Of a DNA stretch of 61,969 nucleotides, positions 7,690-16,395 are shown piece by piece. Source of the stretch: Nesterenkonia marinintestina (GTDB lineage Bacteria; Actinomycetota; Actinomycetes; Actinomycetales; Micrococcaceae). Below the pieces are notes generated by a model, which was given only the letters and a program-made list of their open reading frames with translations, was not told the origin of the DNA and did not search any database. The stretch covers positions 1-61,969 of the forward strand of contig NZ_JAOEFD010000014.1 in the NCBI RefSeq assembly GCF_025420485.1, written 5' to 3'. Every line of letters begins with the position of its first letter. Position 1 is the stretch's first letter. The position numbers and the translations under genes were made by a program.

Positions 7690-10209
7690 TCAGCTCCGCA
7701 TCCGGGAGCCTGAGGGGTCGAAGAGCCGGTCGGCGACCACATGCGCGCGCCAGCGGTCACCGAAGTGCTCCGTCAGCAGGGGCGTCCCCTCGGCGGCGAG
7801 CTCCGAGGGCACCCAGGCGTAGGCGATCGACTGTCCGACCGTGTGGCCCTGATCGGCGCTGGTCACATAGCCGACCGGCCCGTCGGAGCCGCGGGCGGGG
7901 TCGAACACCGGCTCGTGGCCCATCAGCACGTGGGTGGGGTCGTCGAGGGTCAGGCACGCCAGTCGGCGCGTGGGCAGGTCCGCACCGAGGGCGGCGAGCC
8001 GATCGGCCGCGGCCCCGCGGACCGCGAAGTCCAGGCCGGCCTCCGCCGGAGTGTGCTCCGGCGTCATGTCGGATCCCCAGAGTCGGAATCCCTTCTCGAG
8101 CCGCATGCTCTCGAATGCCCGGCGACCCACGGGAACGATGCCGAGGTCCCGGCCCGCGGCCATGATCTCGTCCCACAGGAACCGCCCGAACTCCGCGGGT
8201 GCGTAGATCTCCCACCCGAGCTCGCCGACGTAGCTCAGCCGCAGGGAGAGCACCGGCACCCCGGCGATCTGCAGCCGGCGGCAGCGATAGAAGCCGAACG
8301 CCTCACGCGAGACGTCCTCGTCGACCAGGCGCGACAGCACCTCCCGCGCCTGCGGACCCCACAGGCCCACCCCGCAGGAGCCGGTCGAGACGTCGGTGAT
8401 GCGGAGGTCGGCCCCGTGGGCCCGCATCTTCCGGCTCAGCCACGCCGCATCCTGATGCCCGTTGACGCCGAGATGGAACTCCTGGTCACCGGTCCGTGCG
8501 ATCGTCACGTCGGAGAGGATCCCGCCGCGGGGTCCGAGCATCAGCGCGTAGACGATGCTCCCCACCGATGTGCCGACGGGTCTGCTGAGCGCGCCCTCGT
8601 CGCTCAGCGCGGCGAAGAACTCCGAGGCACCGGCCCCGGAGACCTCCAGACGGGGGAGGGGCGTCATATCGACCAGACCAACGGATGCCCGCAGCCCGCG
8701 GACCTCCGCCGCGACCGCGGGATCCCAATGGCGGGCGGTCCACGGATCGCGCTCGGGTGCCGGCGCACCGTCGGACCCGTCGGTGTCCGCGCCGTACCAG
8801 AGCGGCCGCTCCCACCCGCCGGACGATTCGAAGACCGCGCCGAGGGCCTGCTGCCGTTCGTGGAACGGCGAGGTCCGCAGGCCGCGCATACGCAGGGTGG
8901 TGGCCTTCGGATGGACGATGTCATAGACCTCGTCGTAGGACTCTTCGCCCTGCTCGCGCGCCCATCGTCGTGTCACCACCGCAGGGTCGAACCGACTGAG
9001 GTCCAGGCCGTGGGTGTCGATCCCGGGATCACCGTGGACGATCCAGTCGGCCATGACCTGCCCGACGCCGGCGGACTGGGTGACCCAGACCGCCTGAGCC
9101 ATCCAGAGGCCCTCTGTGCCGGGCACGGGCCCCAGCAGCGGTCCCCCGTCGGGGGTGAACGAGAAGATCCCGTTGAAGCTGGCGTCCTCATCCAGATCGA
9201 CCGACCGCAGCGCCGGCAGCAGCCGTCGGGTCTCGTCCCACGTCGGCTGATAGTCCTCGCGGGTGAACGGGTGGATCGACGGTTGGACGCCGGTTCGGCG
9301 GGCCTCCTCGGGTGAGGCGATCTCCTCCGGCGCCACCGGCAGGGGCCGGTGCTCGTAGGCGCCGATGCAGATCCGGTCCCCCCACTCGCGCAGGTACATC
9401 GCGAAGTCCTGGTGGCGGAGCATCGGTCGTCCGACCTCCGTGCCCTCGTCGAGGTCGGTCACCGCCGGGGCGGGGAGGCTGAATCCGAATCCGTGCTCGA
9501 CCGGCACCATCGCGATGTCCAGGTCGAGCATCTCCCGAGCCGCCCCCGGACCCCAGAGGCCGGTGCAGCTCACCACCACGTCGGCGTCCAGGGTCTGAGG
9601 GTCGACGTCGCCGACGCCCACGGGGACGACGTCGACTCCCGTCACACGTCCGTGGTCGCGACGGATCGCGACGGCACGGGTGTCGGGCAGGATCGTCGCC
9701 CCGCCGGCCTCGGCGCGGCGGGCCTGGAATTCGACGGCGCGGACTCCCTTGACCACGGCGTCGTTGGGGGTGTGGAGGCCTCCTAGGACCAGGTCCGTGT
9801 CCAGGCCGGGCCACAGGCGGCCCACCTGTTCGGCCGACAGCAGTTCGGCCGGCACGCCCCATGATCTGGCGAGGCCGAGCCGACGGTGCAGCTCCCGCAG
9901 GCGTTCCGGCGTCGTCGCGATCTCGATGCCTCCGACGCGCTTCATGACCCACCCGTCGTCGACGGCGGCCCCGTCGAGCTTGTCCAGTGTGCGCCGAGCC
10001 AGTTCGGTCATGGCTCGATGCGGCGAGATCTGGAAGACGAAGCCGGGCGCATGGGAGCTGGAGCCGCCGGTGGCGTACAGGGGGCCCTGCTCCACGACGG
10101 TCACGTCCGTCCGTCCCCGGAGCACCAGCTCGTCGGCCAGTGCGGCTCCGACGACACCGAGGCCGATGATCACCACGCGGGAACCTTCGGGGAGACCACT
10201 CTGCGACAT
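7690..10209 (-). CDS. dmg: Dimethylglycine oxidase (FAD plus folate-binding domain)
   Basis: This 839-residue enzyme closely follows the layout of Arthrobacter globiformis dimethylglycine oxidase (about 830 residues). An N-terminal DAO-type FAD domain has VVIIGLGVVGAALADEL (12-28). GGSSSHAPGFVFQ places His53 at the position of the covalent flavin histidine. A His in VPVEHGFGFS and a Tyr in AMYLREWGDR match the family's active-site pair. The C-terminal half is a GcvT-type domain that binds THF and keeps the formaldehyde equivalent as methylene-THF. The product is sarcosine, the substrate of the neighbouring sox operon. AGGGAGGG precedes the ATG, and an operator-like repeat lies 15 bp further upstream. 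Sarcosine dehydrogenase is a less likely alternative. Confidence 0.88.
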   Translation of the reverse strand: MSQSGLPEGSRVVIIGLGVVGAALADELVLRGRTDVTVVEQGPLYATGGSSSHAPGFVFQISPHRAMTELARRTLDKLDGAAVDDGWVMKRVGGIEIATTPERLRELHRRLGLARSWGVPAELLSAEQVGRLWPGLDTDLVLGGLHTPNDAVVKGVRAVEFQARRAEAGGATILPDTRAVAIRRDHGRVTGVDVVPVGVGDVDPQTLDADVVVSCTGLWGPGAAREMLDLDIAMVPVEHGFGFSLPAPAVTDLDEGTEVGRPMLRHQDFAMYLREWGDRICIGAYEHRPLPVAPEEIASPEEARRTGVQPSIHPFTREDYQPTWDETRRLLPALRSVDLDEDASFNGIFSFTPDGGPLLGPVPGTEGLWMAQAVWVTQSAGVGQVMADWIVHGDPGIDTHGLDLSRFDPAVVTRRWAREQGEESYDEVYDIVHPKATTLRMRGLRTSPFHERQQALGAVFESSGGWERPLWYGADTDGSDGAPAPERDPWTARHWDPAVAAEVRGLRASVGLVDMTPLPRLEVSGAGASEFFAALSDEGALSRPVGTSVGSIVYALMLGPRGGILSDVTIARTGDQEFHLGVNGHQDAAWLSRKMRAHGADLRITDVSTGSCGVGLWGPQAREVLSRLVDEDVSREAFGFYRCRRLQIAGVPVLSLRLSYVGELGWEIYAPAEFGRFLWDEIMAAGRDLGIVPVGRRAFESMRLEKGFRLWGSDMTPEHTPAEAGLDFAVRGAAADRLAALGADLPTRRLACLTLDDPTHVLMGHEPVFDPARGSDGPVGYVTSADQGHTVGQSIAYAWVPSELAAEGTPLLTEHFGDRWRAHVVADRLFDPSGSRMRS

Positions 10210-10223
10210 CTGCCCTCCCTAGC

Positions 10224-10240
10224 GTTGCGGCTGGCGCAAC
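10224..10240. promoter_or_regulatory. Operator GTTGCG-N5-CGCAAC upstream of dmg
   Basis: GTTGCG (10224-10229) and CGCAAC (10235-10240) are exact inverted arms with a 5-bp centre, 15 bp upstream of the dmg start codon. The same architecture recurs at 11177-11193 in front of the Rieske operon. The IclR gene lies between the two sites, so IclR is the natural candidate binder. Confidence 0.7.
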
Positions 10241-10303
10241 GGCGTGTAGAAGATGCACTCACTCTAGAGAATGTGTGATCACCGACACAAGGGTGGCGGG
10301 CCG

Positions 10304-11083
10304 TCAGGCGGAGAAGTAGCCGAGTCGGGCCGCCAGCTGCGAAGCTTCGGCCGTCAGCAGTTCGGCCGTCTCGGCGAAGTGCGATTCGGGGAGTCGGAAG
10401 GACGGCGCCGTGGCCGACAGAGCGGCGACGACCTCGCCCTGCGGACCGTGCACCGGGACGGCCAGGGCATTGATGCCCTGCTCCCATTCGGCGACCGCGG
10501 AGGACCAGCCGCGGGCGCGGACGGCCTCCAGTTCGGCGCGCAGGAGCTCGGGATCCGTCATGGTCATGCCGGTGAAGTTCTCGAGGCCGCGGGCGACCAC
10601 CTCGTCGAGCGCCCCCTCGTCGGAGTGGGCCAGCAGGACCTTGCCCGTGGATGTGGCGTGCAGGGGCCCGCGCTGTCCGACGTACTGCCTGGTCAGCCCC
10701 ACCATCTGCTCACCCTGTGCCTGAGTGATCGTCACCGCTCCGCCCTCGGCGAGGATGGCGACGTTGACGGTCTCGTTGAGGCGCCGGGCCAATGCGGTGC
10801 AGCTGGACTGGGCGTCGCGGCTGAGGTCGATCCGCCCGGAGACCGAGCTCGCCAGGCGCAGGACGCCGAAGCTCAGCCGGTAGGACCCTCGGGCGGCCTC
10901 CTGCTCGACCAGGTCATGTGCCTCCAGGGTGCCCAGCAGGCGGAATGCGGTGGAGCGATGGACTCCCAGGCGCCGTGAGATCTCGCTGATGCTCGCGGAG
11001 GGCGTCTCGCTGAGCAGCTCCAGGATCGTCACGGCGCGCTCCACCGATTGGACTCCGCCGGCGCTTCCGGTCTTGGGGGGCAT
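10304..11083 (-). CDS. IclR-family transcriptional regulator
   Basis: The protein is 259 residues from the ATG at 11083, where AGGAAAGGGA lies about eight bases upstream; a longer frame from 11152 has no such site. The N-terminal winged helix (about 12-75) contains SASISEISRRLGVHRSTAFRLLGTLE. The C-terminal IclR effector domain (about 85-250) has the typical SxTGKVLLA stretch, here TSTGKVLLAH. It lies downstream of the dmg promoter region and diverges from the Rieske genes. Shared operator repeats suggest it controls both betaine and dimethylglycine oxidation. Whether it activates or represses cannot be told. Confidence 0.9.
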   Translation of the reverse strand: MPPKTGSAGGVQSVERAVTILELLSETPSASISEISRRLGVHRSTAFRLLGTLEAHDLVEQEAARGSYRLSFGVLRLASSVSGRIDLSRDAQSSCTALARRLNETVNVAILAEGGAVTITQAQGEQMVGLTRQYVGQRGPLHATSTGKVLLAHSDEGALDEVVARGLENFTGMTMTDPELLRAELEAVRARGWSSAVAEWEQGINALAVPVHGPQGEVVAALSATAPSFRLPESHFAETAELLTAEASQLAARLGYFSA

Positions 11084-11112
11084 GGGTTCGTCCCTTTCCT
11101 GCGGTGTGTCCC

Positions 11113-11143
11113 TTGACGTGATGCGCGTCACGGGTGGCATACT
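11113..11143 (+). promoter_or_regulatory. Predicted promoter of the Rieske operon
   Basis: TTGACG at 11113-11118 and an extended -10, TGG-CATACT (hexamer 11138-11143), point toward the Rieske ferredoxin gene. The spacer is 19 bp, longer than ideal, but the TGn extension compensates. The -35 lies inside an imperfect palindrome (11115-11130, TGACG...CGTCA). Confidence 0.45.
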
Positions 11144-11157
11144 CGGTCGCACCTGGT

Positions 11158-11193
11158 GTTGCGCATAAGACGAGCTGTTGCGCTATACACAAC
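11158..11193. promoter_or_regulatory. Operator: GTTGCG half site plus GTTGCG-N5-CACAAC
   Basis: GTTGCG occurs at 11158-11163 and again at 11177-11182. The second copy pairs with CACAAC (11188-11193) across 5 bp, the same geometry as the dmg site with one arm mismatch. The two copies of TGTTGCGC start 19 bp apart. The region would lie just downstream of the predicted start of the Rieske operon. Confidence 0.65.
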
Positions 11194-11214
11194 ACTACGA
11201 ATCGTCGGTGGTGA

Positions 11215-11568
11215 ATGCAAGTGGCGTTCAGGGCATGTTCCGTCCAAGACCTCACCGCGGGGGAGGGCCTCCGCATCGACTCGGTCAGTCCTCCCATCGC
11301 CGTCTTCCTCACGGAGGAGGGATCGGTGCACGCGGTGGACGACACCTGCACCCACCAGGACGCCTCCCTGGCCGCCGGCTGGGTGGAGGACTGCCGAGTG
11401 GAGTGTCCGCTGCATGAGAGCACCTTCTCACTGCTCAGCGGTGCGGTGGACCAACCGCCGGCGAAGCGGCCGGTGCGGGTGCATCACGTGACTCTCCACG
11501 GCGACGACGTGCTCGTAGAACTCTCGCAGGAGGCTCCGAACCTCCCTCCGGGGATGGGGACCGTATGA
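11215..11568 (+). CDS. Rieske [2Fe-2S] ferredoxin
   Basis: The 117-residue soluble protein has the Rieske cluster ligands Cys45-Thr-His47 and Cys64-Pro-Leu-His67. It resembles the ferredoxin components of three-component ring-hydroxylating oxygenases. It is followed, with a 4-bp overlap, by a FAD reductase and then a Rieske oxygenase, so it should carry electrons from the first to the second. The upstream SD is weak. This is an unusual partner for betaine demethylases, which commonly use a fused flavin-ferredoxin reductase (GbcB type). Confidence 0.9.
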   Translation: MQVAFRACSVQDLTAGEGLRIDSVSPPIAVFLTEEGSVHAVDDTCTHQDASLAAGWVEDCRVECPLHESTFSLLSGAVDQPPAKRPVRVHHVTLHGDDVLVELSQEAPNLPPGMGTV

Positions 11569-12827
11569 CGGTCCCGACGCTCGCCCCCGAAGGCCACCTG
11601 CTCATCGTCGGGGCCGGGCTGGCGGGGTATCACACCGCACGCGGGGTCCGCGCGCACGGTCACACCGGTCCCATCACGATCATCGGCGAAGAGCATCGGG
11701 CGGCCTACGACCGTCCTGCCCTGTCCAAGGCCTATCTCACCGGTGCGGCGGCCGAGGAGGACCTGCTCCTCGACGATCCGGAGGACCCGCTCGACGTCAC
11801 CTGGGTCAGCGGAGTCGGAGTGGTCGGCCTCCGGGCCGAGCCTCTGGGGGTGCACACCGACGACGGCGCGTTCCACACCGCCGACGCCGTCGTCATCACC
11901 ACGGGAGCATCCGCGCTGAGTCTCCCCTCCCTCGACTCCTCCGAGGACCGGGGCGGCTGCGCCCCGGCTCGGCCCTACGTGCTGCGGAACATGGAGGATG
12001 CGCTCGCACTGCGGGACACCCCGCTGCACGGGGCCGACGTCGTCGTGGTGGGCGGCGGATTCCTCGCACTCGAGTCCGCGGCCACCTGTGTCGCCCGCGG
12101 CGCAGGATCCGTCACTGTGGCCGCAGGTGAGGAGGACCCCGGCGCCCGACGCCTCGGGTCGCCGGTGGCTCGGGCCATCCGTTCGGCCCACGAGGCCCGG
12201 GGCATACGCTTCGCCCCCGGGGCCAGGGCGCAGGGGCTTCGTCGACGTCCGCCCTCAGACGGAGGTCCCCACTACGAGGTGCTGCTCGGCGACGGGGGAG
12301 TGCTCCCGGCCGACATCGTCATCTGCGCGATCGGCGCCGAGCCTCGTACCGAGTGGCTTCTGGACTCGTTCGTCCGTCTCTGCACACAGAGCGGTGCGGT
12401 GCTGTGCGACGACACCGGGGCGACATCGGTGCCCGGGGTGTACGCCGCAGGCGACTGCGCGCAGTGGGCCTCCCACTCCAGCGGGCTGCGACCGGTCGGT
12501 CACTGGCAGGAGGCCTTCGAGGAGGCGGCCGTCGTCGCCGCCGCACTGACCGGATCCGACCCCGTCCCGCTCCAGGAGCCGTACTTCTGGTCGGATCAGT
12601 TCGACCTCAGGATCCAGGGCGTCGGTCGGATCCACCTGGCCGATGATGTCACGGTCGTCGACGGCACCTCGGACGGTGGAGACCTGCTGGTGCACTACTC
12701 CCGGGACGGAGTGAACGTCGGAATCCTGGGGATCAACCGACTCCGCGACGTCACCCGTTGGCGCCGCGGCAGCCGGATCCGTCCCGCCTCGGCGGAGGCG
12801 CCCGGCCCCACCCCCGTCTCTGCCTGA
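11565..12827 (+). CDS. FAD-dependent NAD(P)H:ferredoxin reductase
   Basis: The 420-residue protein has two dinucleotide-binding motifs: HLLIVGAGLAGYHTARG for FAD (about 11-27) and VVVVGGGFLALESA for NAD(P)H (about 155-170). A third element, VPGVYAAGDCAQW, is typical of putidaredoxin-reductase-like enzymes. The C-terminal part matches the reductase C domain. It should reduce the preceding Rieske ferredoxin. Its start overlaps the ferredoxin stop, and the oxygenase begins 10 bp after its end, so all three are one operon. Confidence 0.92.
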   Translation: MTVPTLAPEGHLLIVGAGLAGYHTARGVRAHGHTGPITIIGEEHRAAYDRPALSKAYLTGAAAEEDLLLDDPEDPLDVTWVSGVGVVGLRAEPLGVHTDDGAFHTADAVVITTGASALSLPSLDSSEDRGGCAPARPYVLRNMEDALALRDTPLHGADVVVVGGGFLALESAATCVARGAGSVTVAAGEEDPGARRLGSPVARAIRSAHEARGIRFAPGARAQGLRRRPPSDGGPHYEVLLGDGGVLPADIVICAIGAEPRTEWLLDSFVRLCTQSGAVLCDDTGATSVPGVYAAGDCAQWASHSSGLRPVGHWQEAFEEAAVVAAALTGSDPVPLQEPYFWSDQFDLRIQGVGRIHLADDVTVVDGTSDGGDLLVHYSRDGVNVGILGINRLRDVTRWRRGSRIRPASAEAPGPTPVSA

Positions 12828-12837
12828 GGAGGGTCCC

Positions 12838-13989
12838 ATGATCATCGACCCCCTGGACCGACCCCTCCCCGGTGCCTCGCTTCATCCCACCCTCACCGGT
12901 GACGCCTACACGGACCCGGAGGTCTTCCGCGCCGAACAGGCCTCGATCTTCGAGACCATGTGGAACTGCGTGCTGCGAGCCGACGCCCTGCCGAGCCCGG
13001 GCCATTGGAGGACCGTGCAGGTCGGCAGGGAGGAGATCATCGTCGTCCGAAGCCGCAGCGCGGGCATCCGCGCCTACTACAACGTGTGCGCGCACCGCGG
13101 CATGAGGGTGTGCACCGGATATGAGGGCGTGAGCAGGAAGCTGCAGTGCGGCTACCACGCCTGGACGTACACCCTGGAGGGAGACCTCGCGGCGGCGCCG
13201 AACCTGACCTCCATGCCCGATGTGGACCGGGAGGACTACGGGCTGCGGCCGGTCCACGTCCGGGAGTGGCTCGGCTATGTGTGGGTCAGCCTGGCCGATG
13301 AGCCGCCGAACTTCGACCAGGAGGTGCTCGGGGAGGTGCGCACGCGGTTCGGTGAGGTCGAGTCGATCGACAACTACGGCATCGATCGGCTGCGGGTCGC
13401 GGAGTCGAAGACCTACGACGTGGGGGCGAACTGGAAGCTCATCATCGAGAACTTCATGGAGTGCTACCACTGCGCAACCATCCACCCGGAACTGACCGAG
13501 GTCATCCCTGAGTTCGCCGACGGTCTGGCCTCACAGCGCGCCGGCGGGGCGGTCCATGGATCGGGGTTCGGACAGGACGTCGCGGGGTTCACCGTCGACG
13601 GCTCGGAGTCGGGGCTCTCGGAGCTGCCCTCGATCGCACCCGATCAGGAACGCAGGTACTACGCCATCACGGTGAAGCCTCAGGTCTTCATCAACACCGT
13701 CCCGGACCATGTGATCGTCCATCGGATGACTCCGATCTCACCGGAGCGCACCGTCGTCGAGTGTGACTGGCTCTTCGCCGCCGAGGTCGTCGACCGTGTC
13801 GAGTCCGGGGAGCTCGACGTGGCGCGGTCGGTGGAGCTGTTCCACCGGGTCAACCTCCAGGACTTCGAGGCCTGCGAGCTCACACAGCCGTCGATGAGCT
13901 CGAAGGCGTATAAGGGCGGTGGGGCGCTGGTGCCCAGCGAGCACCACATCGGTGAGTTCCATGAGTGGTGGCGGCGAACACTCCGGTGA
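12838..13989 (+). CDS. Rieske oxygenase alpha subunit, probable glycine betaine demethylase
   Basis: The 383-residue protein has a Rieske domain with Cys84, His86, Cys104 and His107 and a catalytic domain with His211, His216 and Asp342 as likely mononuclear iron ligands. The family also contains GbcA-type glycine betaine monooxygenase and stachydrine demethylase. Location next to dimethylglycine and sarcosine oxidation genes makes betaine the best substrate guess: betaine plus O2 gives dimethylglycine and formaldehyde. No small beta subunit is present, as in GbcA-type homotrimers. A good SD, GAGGAGGG, precedes the ATG. Carnitine or proline betaine are alternative substrates. Confidence 0.78.
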   Translation: MIIDPLDRPLPGASLHPTLTGDAYTDPEVFRAEQASIFETMWNCVLRADALPSPGHWRTVQVGREEIIVVRSRSAGIRAYYNVCAHRGMRVCTGYEGVSRKLQCGYHAWTYTLEGDLAAAPNLTSMPDVDREDYGLRPVHVREWLGYVWVSLADEPPNFDQEVLGEVRTRFGEVESIDNYGIDRLRVAESKTYDVGANWKLIIENFMECYHCATIHPELTEVIPEFADGLASQRAGGAVHGSGFGQDVAGFTVDGSESGLSELPSIAPDQERRYYAITVKPQVFINTVPDHVIVHRMTPISPERTVVECDWLFAAEVVDRVESGELDVARSVELFHRVNLQDFEACELTQPSMSSKAYKGGGALVPSEHHIGEFHEWWRRTLR

Positions 13990-14020
13990 TCGAAGGTCGT
14001 CGTCTCCCAGATCTGACTCG

Positions 14021-15379
14021 TCACAGCAGCAGACTCAGGATCCAGACGGCGGCGAACGCCGTGACCCCCTGGACGGCAGAGGCCACGGTGATCGTGCGGT
14101 AGGCCGTGCCGACCGGGATGCGGCTCAGCTGGGACACGACCCAGAAGAACGAGTCGTTGGCGTGGGACACCATCATCGCCCCGGCACCCACGGCGAGGAC
14201 GGCCAGCACGGCCCCGGTGGAGCTTCCCAGGCCGAGGGCGTCCGTCAGGGGCGCCACCAGGGCGGAGCCGGTGATGATGGCGACCGTCGAGGATCCCTGA
14301 GCGGTCTTCAGCGCCGCGGCCACGAGGAACGGCACTGCGATGCCGATGCCGAGGTCGCTGAGCGTCTCGGCCAGGAAGTCCGTCAGAGGTGCCTCGTTGA
14401 GGACCGCCCCGAAGGAGGCACCGGCTCCGGTGATCAGGAGGATGGGCGCTGAGACGCGGATCGCCTCCGCCATCTGTTCGTTGAAGGTCTGGAGCTTACC
14501 GGTTCCTGAGAGCTGGGTGACGGCGATGAGCAGCCCGATGATCAGGGCGATGACCGGTGTGCCGAGGAACACCAGCGCATCGATGAGCAGCTCCGGCCCG
14601 CCGTCGATTCCGGGCAGCTGGACGAAGGACCCCACACAGATCAGCAGCAGGGGCACGCCGATGGGTGCGAACGCCGCCCCCGCGTTGGGCAGGCGTCCGT
14701 AGGAGGCGCGGAGCTCGTCGTAGTCGAGATCCTCGATGTCGTCGTCCTTGCCGGCGGGGAGCCGCTCGAAGTCCTTGTGGGAGAGTCGCGCGGCGAGGAG
14801 CAGGGCAGAACCGGCCGCAGCCGCGGAGACGACGAGGCCCAGCCCGACCACGAGGCCGAGCTGGTCCGTCACACCGAGTTCCCCGGCCGCCGCCAGCGGA
14901 CCTGGGGTGGGAGGCACCAGATTGTGGGTGGCGAACAGACCGGTCATCAGTGCGACCGACGTCGCCACAGCCGAGATCCCTGCCCGGGCTGTGACCGCCT
15001 TGCGCAGCGAATTCAGGATGACGTATCCCGAGTCGCAGAAGACCGGGATCGAGACGAGGTATCCGATCACCGACATGGTGAGGTTCGGGAATCGCGACCC
15101 GATCAGCCTGATCAGGGCGTCAGCCATGGCGATGGCCGCCCCGGACCGTTCGAGGATCACCCCGATCATCGTGCCGAGGACGATCACCAGCCCGATGTTG
15201 CCGAGCGTGCTGCCGAAGGCCTCGGTCACGACGTCGACGCTGTCGGTCAGGGGGATGCGGTACAGCAGCGCCGCCAGCAGCGCGGCGCCCAGCAGCGCCA
15301 GGAAGGGATTGACCTTCCACCGGGCGGTGACCAGGACGATTCCGGCCACCAGGGCCACAAGGATGAGCAGATCGACCAC
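14021..15379 (-). CDS. GntP-family gluconate:H+ symporter-like permease
   Basis: The 452-residue protein is hydrophobic throughout, with about 12 membrane segments, and carries the GntP family hallmark IPVFCDSGYVILNSLRK near residues 110-127 and THNLVPPTPGPLAAA near 150. Members take up gluconate, hydroxy acids or related anions. No gluconate kinase or dehydratase lies nearby, so the substrate is open. It converges on the Rieske oxygenase with only 31 bp between stops, and it diverges from the HAD gene. Confidence 0.9.
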   Translation of the reverse strand: MVDLLILVALVAGIVLVTARWKVNPFLALLGAALLAALLYRIPLTDSVDVVTEAFGSTLGNIGLVIVLGTMIGVILERSGAAIAMADALIRLIGSRFPNLTMSVIGYLVSIPVFCDSGYVILNSLRKAVTARAGISAVATSVALMTGLFATHNLVPPTPGPLAAAGELGVTDQLGLVVGLGLVVSAAAAGSALLLAARLSHKDFERLPAGKDDDIEDLDYDELRASYGRLPNAGAAFAPIGVPLLLICVGSFVQLPGIDGGPELLIDALVFLGTPVIALIIGLLIAVTQLSGTGKLQTFNEQMAEAIRVSAPILLITGAGASFGAVLNEAPLTDFLAETLSDLGIGIAVPFLVAAALKTAQGSSTVAIITGSALVAPLTDALGLGSSTGAVLAVLAVGAGAMMVSHANDSFFWVVSQLSRIPVGTAYRTITVASAVQGVTAFAAVWILSLLL

Positions 15380-15456
15380 GGGTCCCCTCCAGGAGTCGGT
15401 GCGGGTGAGTCGGTGGAGTGATCAGACTCACCGTCCGACAACGATAAGGTCTCCTC

Positions 15457-16080
15457 ATGATCGGACGCACGAACTCCGCGCTGACGACGGTGGTCTTCGA
15501 CCTCGGGAACGTCCTAGTCGGATGGGACCCGTACCTGCCCTTCGCGGATCACCTGACCCGCGCCGAATGGCGCGAAGCGGCCGACGCGGCCGGATTCGCA
15601 GCGCTGAACGTGCGGGCGGACGCGGGGGAGCGGATACACGACCTCGTCGATGAGGCGACGCGGCGCGACCCGGCGCACGGCAGGCTCCTGCGCGACTACT
15701 TCGACGGGTTCGCGGACTCGCTCACGGGTCCGGTGCCCGGTACGGCGTCGATCGTCGCGCGTCTGCGGGAGTCAGGGGTCAGACTCCTGGGGCTGACCAA
15801 CGCGTCGGCCGAGACGTACCCCCTCATGCGTGCTGCCGCCCCTGCGACGGATGAGTTGGAGCAGATCGTGGTCTCGGGGCGCGAAGGCCTGATCAAACCC
15901 GATGCGGAGATCTTCCGGCGCCTGACCGAGATCACCGGCGCGACGCCGCAGGAGTCCGTGTTCATCGACGATACGGAGGCCAACGTTCGGTCCGCCTCCG
16001 CATCGGGGTTCACCGGGATCCGATTCCGTGATGCCGAGCAGCTGGCGGCCGACCTGCGGGAGCTCGGTCTGCTGCGCTGA
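15457..16080 (+). CDS. HAD-superfamily phosphatase, YihX-like
   Basis: The 207-residue protein has HAD motif I as VVFDLGNVLVGWDP (10-23), with Gly in place of the usual second Asp spacing, as in YihX-type sugar phosphatases. Motif II is LLGLTNAS, Lys of motif III lies in EGLIKPDAEIF, and motif IV is VFIDDTEANV. A cap domain sits between motifs I and II. The function is probably small sugar-phosphate hydrolysis; the substrate cannot be read. The stop codon lies in a perfect 7-bp hairpin. Confidence 0.85.
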   Translation: MIGRTNSALTTVVFDLGNVLVGWDPYLPFADHLTRAEWREAADAAGFAALNVRADAGERIHDLVDEATRRDPAHGRLLRDYFDGFADSLTGPVPGTASIVARLRESGVRLLGLTNASAETYPLMRAAAPATDELEQIVVSGREGLIKPDAEIFRRLTEITGATPQESVFIDDTEANVRSASASGFTGIRFRDAEQLAADLRELGLLR

Positions 16081-16100
16081 GGCTGCGCTCGAGGCCTCAG
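16077..16100 (+). terminator. Hairpin at the end of the HAD gene
   Basis: CTGAGGC (16077-16083) and GCCTCAG (16094-16100) form a perfect 7-bp stem with a 10-nt loop that starts at the HAD stop codon. There is no T-tract, as is common for actinobacterial terminators. Confidence 0.45.
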
Positions 16101-16148
16101 ACCTCCCGGCGTCTCAGTCTCAGCCCGCCCCGCCCGCTCGACTGCGAC

Positions 16149-16352
16149 CTACTCGCCCGCGCAGTGGGGGCAGCAGTAGGTCTTCTCGCCGCGGTCCACG
16201 CCGTGACCGATGACCCGGCAGCCGCAGGCGGCGCAGGTCGGAGCCATGCGGTGGATCGCGCACTGGAAGCTGTCGAAGGTCAGGGTCTCACCGGCCTGGG
16301 TGACGGTGAATGCCTTCTCGTACTCGTTTCCGCACGTGGCGCAGGGTGTCAT
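16149..16352 (-). CDS. Small zinc-ribbon / metallothionein-like protein
   Basis: The 67-residue protein has three Cys/His groups: CATCG at the N-terminus, CAIH plus CAACGC in the middle, and YCCPHC near the C-terminus. Small proteins with this pattern are widespread in bacteria and usually annotated as metallothionein or conserved zinc-binding protein. It should bind zinc or other soft metals; a regulatory or storage role is unproven. It is downstream of, and on the same strand as, the aconitase gene, 43 bp away, and is probably co-transcribed. Confidence 0.75.
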   Translation of the reverse strand: MTPCATCGNEYEKAFTVTQAGETLTFDSFQCAIHRMAPTCAACGCRVIGHGVDRGEKTYCCPHCAGE

Positions 16353-16395
16353 GCAGCATCTCCTCGATATCGGTCGTTCGGATGTCGGCCGGGCG

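Noticed and set aside
895-14020. Glycine or THF riboswitch in the betaine locus
   Set aside because: Intergenic regions are short, and I could not find the conserved cores of these riboswitches. Protein operators account for the visible repeats.
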